In this document: positions 51,782 through 56,930 of the stretch, piece after piece | How the letters are laid out: each line of letters opens with the position of its first letter | How positions within the stretch are numbered: the first letter of the stretch is position 1 | Assembly: GCA_018662365.1 (NCBI GenBank) | Contig: JABJGH010000003.1 | Location: forward strand, 1-56,930 | DNA: 56,930 nucleotides | Direction of reading: 5' to 3' | From: Chloroflexota bacterium | Lineage (GTDB): Bacteria > Chloroflexota > Anaerolineae > Anaerolineales > UBA11579 | The notes under the pieces: model-generated | The model's database searches: none | Told to the model about the DNA's origin: nothing | The model's input: only the letters and a program-made list of their open reading frames with translations | Translations under genes and position numbers: made by a program

Positions 51782-52879
51782 ATGAATAATTCGCAAAAAG
51801 TTTATGAGTTAGGGTATTCGCTTTGGTACGATAATATCCAACGTAAATTATTAGAAAATGGTGAGTTGGCGGGAATGATAGAGCGGGGAGAAATTTACGG
51901 AGTAACCTCGAACCCGAGTATTTTCCATAATGCGATCGCAAAAACTAATGATTATGATGATGATTTAATTCCCCTCGCTAAATCTGGAAAAACTGCTGAG
52001 GAGATATTCGAAGTTTTGGCCATTGAAGATATACGTGGGGCTGCAGATTTGTTTACAGAACTTTATGAAAAAACAAATGGGGCCGATGGATATGTGAGTT
52101 TAGAAGTCAATCCCACCTTAGCTGCAGATACTAAAGCGACATTGTCTGAAGCCAAACGGTTGTGGAAGTTGGTTGATCGGCCTAATTTGATGGTTAAAAT
52201 ACCGGCCACAAAGGAAGGACTTCCTGCTATTCGCAAGGCAATTGCTGCAGGGATCAATGTGAATGTTACTTTGATCTTTTCTGTAAAAAGATACGAAGAA
52301 GTGATGGAGGCGTATATTTCCGGTTTAGAAGATAGGGTTAAAAAAGAATTGCCAGTAGATAAAATTGCGTCTGTTGCATCCTTCTTTATTTCTCGAATGG
52401 ATTCGAAGATAGATGCTGAATTAGAAAATATTAGTGGGGGAGAAGGGTATTATGGAAAAGCTGCTATAGCAAATGCAAAAATAGCCTATGGGAAATTCCA
52501 AAAAATATTTGATACATACCGCTTTCATCTGCTTACCAACCTGGGGGCAAGGGTACAGAGACCTCTGTGGGCTTCAACAAGTACTAAAAACCCAGATTAT
52601 CCCGATACACTTTATGTAGATTCTCTCATTGGTACGGACGTTGTAAATACTGTGCCCCCAAAAACACTAAGTTCATTTCTCGATCATGGGAAGGTAGTTT
52701 TTTCACTTGAGAGTGGTCGAATATCTAGCGAACAGCTTATTTCGGATATTGAAAGTTTTGGAATTTTAATTGACAAAGTTACTCAGAACTTGGAAGATGA
52801 GGGAGTTGCCTCTTTTAGCAAAGCCTTTAAAGAACTTTTGGAAAGCGTAGAAGTTAGGAGATTGGAAGCAATTTCATAA
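51782..52879 (+). CDS. tal: transaldolase
   Basis: 365 residues, the longer transaldolase type found in Actinobacteria and cyanobacteria. The Schiff-base lysine is in VMVKIPATKEGLPAI (about 138-152), with VEVNPTLA-like and VNVTLIFSVKRY neighbouring strands of the barrel. It moves three-carbon dihydroxyacetone units in the pentose phosphate pathway. A GGAG site precedes ATG 51782. Confidence 0.93.
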   Translation: MNNSQKVYELGYSLWYDNIQRKLLENGELAGMIERGEIYGVTSNPSIFHNAIAKTNDYDDDLIPLAKSGKTAEEIFEVLAIEDIRGAADLFTELYEKTNGADGYVSLEVNPTLAADTKATLSEAKRLWKLVDRPNLMVKIPATKEGLPAIRKAIAAGINVNVTLIFSVKRYEEVMEAYISGLEDRVKKELPVDKIASVASFFISRMDSKIDAELENISGGEGYYGKAAIANAKIAYGKFQKIFDTYRFHLLTNLGARVQRPLWASTSTKNPDYPDTLYVDSLIGTDVVNTVPPKTLSSFLDHGKVVFSLESGRISSEQLISDIESFGILIDKVTQNLEDEGVASFSKAFKELLESVEVRRLEAIS

Positions 52880-52978
52880 GGATTGTTGGAAAATCGCTTT
52901 AATTTATTCGAATCATTATTAACCAGCGGTTTCATGTATAATATTAATCCTAATTGCCAGATATGTAGATGAGGAAAT

Positions 52979-53656
52979 GTGGAATTAAGTACACCCCCCC
53001 AATTATTATTAGTCGAAAAACAAAAACAGTTCCAATCAGAGGAAAATCTTTCTGAAATATGGCATTTGGCGCAAAATTTAGTTGGGGGGAATGAAAAATT
53101 ACGATTTCAAGCTTTAGAAGGATTGAAAAGGTTAGAAGTTATCCGATATTCTCCGTTGTTGACTTACATGGTTACTACGAGGCTCTCGGATTCTGAAATC
53201 AATATTCGACAGCTTGCGATTCTCGTTGTTAATTCAATCCTAGGACCGGATTTGATTGGTAATCTTGCAGCGGAAGAAGTAATTTTACAAATACATACCT
53301 ATTTTTTAAATATTTCAGAATTTACAGTTAGAAAATTATTGATGGCATCAAAGGGAAACCTGGAAAATCGGGCTGAAATATCAAAATTATTGAACCTTTG
53401 TCCAAGAACCGGAAGACATTTAGCATCTATTTTGGCAGACCGGAATGAAACCATTGAGTGCAGAAGATTAGCGGCAGATTTTATTGGTCTGATTGGATAT
53501 ATGGAAACAAAACCAATCTTAATTCGAATAAAGAATCGAATTGAATCAAGTTTGAATAATAAAAATAGAATTCCGATTGTAACTGAGGTACGAGAAGAAC
53601 AAAAGAACCTACTCCTTTCGATAAACACCGCTTTAACCCTATTGCAAACCCCATAA
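52979..53656 (+). CDS. HEAT-like helical repeat protein, unknown
   Basis: 225 residues from GTG 52979, preceded by GAGGAA. The protein is all-helical with HEAT-like pairs: NEKLRFQALEGLKRLEVIRYSP-type units (about 40-60), a second at 75-95 (INIRQLAILVVNSIL), and later ones ending in an RIKNRIE helix (about 180-190). HEAT repeats bind other proteins. No enzyme motif. It lies between tal (99 bases) and gnd (263 bases) on the same strand, so a link to carbon metabolism is possible but unproven. Confidence 0.55.
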   Translation: MELSTPPQLLLVEKQKQFQSEENLSEIWHLAQNLVGGNEKLRFQALEGLKRLEVIRYSPLLTYMVTTRLSDSEINIRQLAILVVNSILGPDLIGNLAAEEVILQIHTYFLNISEFTVRKLLMASKGNLENRAEISKLLNLCPRTGRHLASILADRNETIECRRLAADFIGLIGYMETKPILIRIKNRIESSLNNKNRIPIVTEVREEQKNLLLSINTALTLLQTP

Positions 53657-53919
53657 GCTATGTCTACAATTCAATATGAGATAAATCCCGCAGGGATGAT
53701 AGGGTTATTAACTATTAGTTGCCCTGAAGTCTGAAATGCATTAAATTTTGATGCACAAAAAAAATTTGCCGATGTCCCCACAAGATGCTCGCCGGCTAGA
53801 AAGAAAAAACTTCATGATGCTTTGGGATTCTGAATTTAGAAAATAATAAATGCTTTATCACATGTAATTAAACCCTCTTCGGACTCATCAGATGGAAGAG
53901 AATAGAAAGGGAGAATAAA

Positions 53920-54834
53920 ATGAACATCGGAATGGTTGGTTTAGGAAAAATGGGTGCAAACATGGCTCGCAGATTGATCAAGGCGGGTCATAGTGTAGTT
54001 GGGTATAACTTGACTGGAGATATAACGAACCAGTTAGCCACTGAAGTCGGTTTGATTCCAAGTTATAGCCTGGAAGATCTTGTTGAAAAACTTGATCGAC
54101 CAAAAATTGTATGGATCATGGTGCCGGCGGGTGTCCCGGTAGAACATACTGTTCAAAACCTGTATGAATTGTTGTCCGCTGGGGATATTGTGATTGATGG
54201 GGGGAATTCAAACTTCAATCATTCAATAAAACGAGCAGATTTTTTAAGTGGAAAAGAAATTCAATTTATGGATGCCGGAGTAAGTGGTGGCATTTGGGGC
54301 TTAGAAGAAGGGTATTCAATGATGGTGGGGGGAGAAAAAAGCACTTTGGAACAAGTAAAACCAATTTTCGAAGCTTTAGCTCCTACACCAGACCAAGGTT
54401 GGGGATTAATGGGTCCGGTGGGTTCGGGACATTATGTGAAAATGGTTCATAATGGCATCGAATATGGCTTGATGCAGGCTTACGCAGAAGGTTTTGAGAT
54501 CATGAAAGCCCGAAAGGGATTTGATCTAGATCTGCATCAAATTGCTGAAACCTGGAGATATGGGTCGGTAGTTCGATCTTGGCTGTTAGATCTCACAGCA
54601 AATGCATTGGAAAATGATCAAGAACTCTCTGCAATTGCTGGTTATGTGCCTGATTCTGGTGAGGGTAGGTGGACAGTATTTGAAGCGATAAACCAAGATG
54701 TTCCTGCACCTGTAATTACACTTTCTCTGATGCAGCGATTTTCAAGTCGTCAAGATGAAAGTTATGCCGCAAAAATATTAGCTGCGATGAGAAACCAATT
54801 TGGCGGGCATGCCGTGAAGAAAGCAAAAAAATAA
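53920..54834 (+). CDS. gnd: 6-phosphogluconate dehydrogenase, decarboxylating (short type)
   Basis: 304 residues, the short GndA-like form (the classic enzyme has about 470). The Rossmann loop [12 protein letters not shown] (7-18), the substrate site GGNSNF-type, the GVSGGIWG stretch with catalytic residues and [13 protein letters not shown] with the catalytic Lys are present. It converts 6-phosphogluconate to ribulose 5-phosphate with NAD(P). One base separates its stop from the zwf start, so both are translated together. Confidence 0.93.
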   Translation: MNIGMVGLGKMGANMARRLIKAGHSVVGYNLTGDITNQLATEVGLIPSYSLEDLVEKLDRPKIVWIMVPAGVPVEHTVQNLYELLSAGDIVIDGGNSNFNHSIKRADFLSGKEIQFMDAGVSGGIWGLEEGYSMMVGGEKSTLEQVKPIFEALAPTPDQGWGLMGPVGSGHYVKMVHNGIEYGLMQAYAEGFEIMKARKGFDLDLHQIAETWRYGSVVRSWLLDLTANALENDQELSAIAGYVPDSGEGRWTVFEAINQDVPAPVITLSLMQRFSSRQDESYAAKILAAMRNQFGGHAVKKAKK

Positions 54835-54835
54835 T

Positions 54836-56323
54836 ATGAATTCAGAAAAACCAAAAGAACCTGTTGGACTAGTTATCTTTGGGATTACTGGTGATCTTGC
54901 AAAGCGTAAATTAATTCCTGCTTTATACCAACTTGCCCTGTCTGATCAAATGCCTGATGATCTAAACATTATTGGGATTGGACGACGAGATTGGGATGAC
55001 CAAAAAATGAAGCGGGAACTAACTGAAGGAATTCAAGAATTTTCCCGCAGCCAACCGATCAATCTCCATGTTTTACAGAAACTCATAGATTGTATGGAAT
55101 ATGTAAAAATGAATTTTGATAATTCTGATGGTTATAAAAGGATCGCAAATGTATTAAAAGAAACCAAAGCTGAAAATAGATTATTTTATTTGGCTACACC
55201 TCCCTCGATTTTTGAACTCGTTATCGAAAATATAGGAAAGAGCGGTTTATCCAAATCAAAGAATGGTTGGACTCGAGTAGTAATCGAGAAACCGTATGGT
55301 CACGATTTAGAATCCTCGCAAAAATTAGACAATAATGTCCACAAGGTGTTTTCCGAGGAGCAAGTTTACAGAATCGATCATTATTTAGGTAAAGAAACAG
55401 TTCAAAATATTTTGGTATTTCGTTTTGCTAATGGCATTTTTGAACCGTTGTGGAATCGACGTTATATTGATAATGTGCAAATTACAGTTGCTGAAACTGT
55501 TGGCGTTGATTCTCGAGGGTCCTATTATGATTCTACCGGGGTAGTTCGCGATATGTTTCAAAACCATATCTTGCAATTAGTAGCGCTTACAGCCATGGAA
55601 GCTCCCGTTAGATTCAATTCGGATGCAGTTAGAGATGAAAAAGTTAAAGTACTTCAATCTCTAAAATGGTTAAAGGGGGATGAAGTTTTTAGGAATACAG
55701 TTCGTGCGCAATATACGAATGGAGAAATTAATGGGGAAGTAGTTCAAGGCTATAAGGATACTGTCGGTGTTTCACCCAATTCCACTACCGAAACCCTTCT
55801 TGCCGCTCGGCTGGAAATTGAGAGCTGGCGATGGGCAGGGGTTCCATTTTATATTCGCTCTGGTAAGCGATTGCCACACCGAGTCACTGAAATTGCCATT
55901 CAATTTAAACAAGTTCCTCTTTCTCTTTTTGATTGGGATAATGTTGCGGGAACATCTCCGAACACTTTGGTAATTAATATTCAACCAGATGAAGGAATCA
56001 GCTTGAGTTTTGGAGCCAAAAAACCCGGTCCAATCGATCAGATTGAGCCAGTGCAAATGGATTTTTCCTATGCAGAATCTTTTGGAGCGGATCCACCTGA
56101 GGCCTATGAAAGATTATTGTTGGATAGTATGAATGGGGATACCACGTTGTTTACCCGGAGCGATGAGGTATTGGAAGCTTGGGAATTTGTAAATAATATT
56201 GTGGAAGCATGGATAGATCATCCTGCCGATGAAATCCCCAATTATGCCCCTGGCACTTGGGGTCCACCGGAATTCGAAGAATTTATTCAAAATGATGGTC
56301 GATCTTGGAATGAGTTAGATTGA
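54836..56323 (+). CDS. zwf: glucose-6-phosphate 1-dehydrogenase
   Basis: 495 residues. The cofactor loop is [11 protein letters not shown] (15-25), the catalytic site [13 protein letters not shown] (about 181-193), and the substrate stretch VIEKPYGHD precedes it. It oxidises glucose 6-phosphate to the lactone as the entry of the oxidative pentose phosphate pathway. It is coupled to gnd and ends 10 bases from the convergent MFS gene, without an obvious terminator. A lactonase gene is not in the window. Confidence 0.96.
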   Translation: MNSEKPKEPVGLVIFGITGDLAKRKLIPALYQLALSDQMPDDLNIIGIGRRDWDDQKMKRELTEGIQEFSRSQPINLHVLQKLIDCMEYVKMNFDNSDGYKRIANVLKETKAENRLFYLATPPSIFELVIENIGKSGLSKSKNGWTRVVIEKPYGHDLESSQKLDNNVHKVFSEEQVYRIDHYLGKETVQNILVFRFANGIFEPLWNRRYIDNVQITVAETVGVDSRGSYYDSTGVVRDMFQNHILQLVALTAMEAPVRFNSDAVRDEKVKVLQSLKWLKGDEVFRNTVRAQYTNGEINGEVVQGYKDTVGVSPNSTTETLLAARLEIESWRWAGVPFYIRSGKRLPHRVTEIAIQFKQVPLSLFDWDNVAGTSPNTLVINIQPDEGISLSFGAKKPGPIDQIEPVQMDFSYAESFGADPPEAYERLLLDSMNGDTTLFTRSDEVLEAWEFVNNIVEAWIDHPADEIPNYAPGTWGPPEFEEFIQNDGRSWNELD

Positions 56324-56333
56324 TTTAATCTTT

Positions 56334-56930
56334 CTATTCTAAAATTGTGTTTTTCATACCCCGTGGCTCTTGAACTACAAATTTGAGCATTAAAAATCCC
56401 ACGACCCATAGTAAGGTTGCTCCAACGAATAGGGGAGGATATCCAAATCCTTTTGCGATCCATCCGGCAAATATGGGTGTGAGTGCTGTGACGATCCCAC
56501 CGGATGTGCTTGCAATGCCGATGTACGTTGGGCGGATATCTGGGTCAGAAAATTCAAAAATGATCGCAATCCCCGATAGTATATTTCCGGCAATGTAGGC
56601 TCCCATAAAGAAAAAACTTACATAGAGCCAGATAGGATTTGTGGTTAGCAGTGTGATGATCAGGACGAGGAATCCTGAGAAATTGCTTATTTCTAAACAA
56701 ATTTTATGTCCCTTTTTATCTGATAGCCATCCAAAAAGAAGGTTACTGATGGCTTGGCCAACCAACATGCTGATCGTAAAGCTGGCGATCATATTATCTG
56801 TGACATGAAGGCTAATCTTTGCATAAATTGCTACAAACCCTAACCCAACTGCACCGATTAATGAAACCACCCGATAGAGAATAAAACTTGTAAAGTTTTT
56901 ATCTTTCTTGAAAATTTTAAAAATTAGTCC
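56334..56930 (-). CDS. MFS transporter, C-terminal part (truncated by window end)
   Basis: The frame remains open to the edge, giving about 199 residues of a longer protein; a GTG at 56870 inside it is not the start. The sequence has at least five hydrophobic helices and the loop GWLSDKKGHK, a version of the major facilitator G-x-x-x-D-R/K motif, followed by FMGAYIAGNIL and GWIAKGFGYP. The C-terminal half of a 12-helix transporter is therefore present. The substrate is unknown. Confidence 0.8.
   Translation of the reverse strand, partial: GLIFKIFKKDKNFTSFILYRVVSLIGAVGLGFVAIYAKISLHVTDNMIASFTISMLVGQAISNLLFGWLSDKKGHKICLEISNFSGFLVLIITLLTTNPIWLYVSFFFMGAYIAGNILSGIAIIFEFSDPDIRPTYIGIASTSGGIVTALTPIFAGWIAKGFGYPPLFVGATLLWVVGFLMLKFVVQEPRGMKNTILE

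Overview
The window is bacterial chromosomal DNA of moderate to low GC. It is gene-dense, with conventional start sites and many Rho-independent terminators. The gene set suggests a member of the Chloroflexota, most likely an Anaerolineae-type lineage: two-subunit glycine decarboxylase with the T-protein fused to serine hydroxymethyltransferase, a sufCBD-x-S-U-Rieske cluster next to a SufR-type regulator, a long nucleoside kinase with a TGS-like N-terminus, and a DUF58/DUF4129 pair. This placement is inferred from gene content; there is no rRNA or marker tree here to prove it.

Layout. 1-6.3 kb: end of a DUF58 gene, a DUF4129 membrane protein, then on the minus strand an alpha/beta hydrolase, ketopantoate reductase (panE), an aquaporin and methionyl-tRNA formyltransferase (fmt), and a small plus-strand membrane protein. 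6.3-9.97 kb: a consensus promoter, a tandem glycine riboswitch with a terminator, and gcvH-gcvPA-gcvPB. 10-15.4 kb: a VWA lipoprotein, a nucleoside kinase, an FKBP isomerase and an aminotransferase. 15.4-18.6 kb: a 1041-residue SHMT-GcvT fusion, which supplies the T-protein missing from the gcv operon. 18.8-23.4 kb: a small-molecule kinase/class III aminotransferase fusion, a family 4-type uracil-DNA glycosylase lacking all its iron-sulfur cysteines, and a group II PLP decarboxylase.

23.4-27.3 kb is a sparse accessory stretch with small orphan genes, a SnoaL-type gene remnant, an immunity-like protein, a tRNA-like remnant and tRNA-Val. 27.4-30.4 kb holds hemolysin III, an RpiR regulator, a fumarylacetoacetate hydrolase-family enzyme and a DnaQ-like exonuclease. 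30.5-32.7 kb is a second accessory stretch ending in tRNA-Pro(GGG). It contains a decayed second copy of that tRNA and its terminator, interrupted by a palindrome-rich insert.

32.9-41.1 kb is a coherent fatty-acid beta-oxidation operon with a TetR-family regulator, a promoter overlapping a perfect 18-bp operator, an MBL hydrolase, two paralogous acyl-CoA dehydrogenases (only the second keeps the catalytic Glu), a hydroxyacyl-CoA dehydrogenase/enoyl-CoA hydratase, a thiolase and an SCP2 protein. 41.1-48.5 kb is an iron-sulfur assembly locus: sufR and a SufT-like gene run leftward, divergent from sufC-sufB-sufD-(unknown SH3-like)-sufS-sufU-Rieske. 48.7-56.3 kb is a pentose-phosphate set (transketolase, transaldolase, 6-phosphogluconate dehydrogenase, glucose-6-phosphate dehydrogenase) interleaved with an orphan DNA methyltransferase and a HEAT-like protein. 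A truncated MFS gene closes the window.

No CRISPR array, transposase, integrase, rRNA or replication origin was seen. The most unusual items are the SHMT-GcvT fusion with a 200-residue unassigned linker, the cysteine-free uracil-DNA glycosylase, the asymmetric acyl-CoA dehydrogenase pair, and the duplicated tRNA-Pro carrying a palindromic insert.
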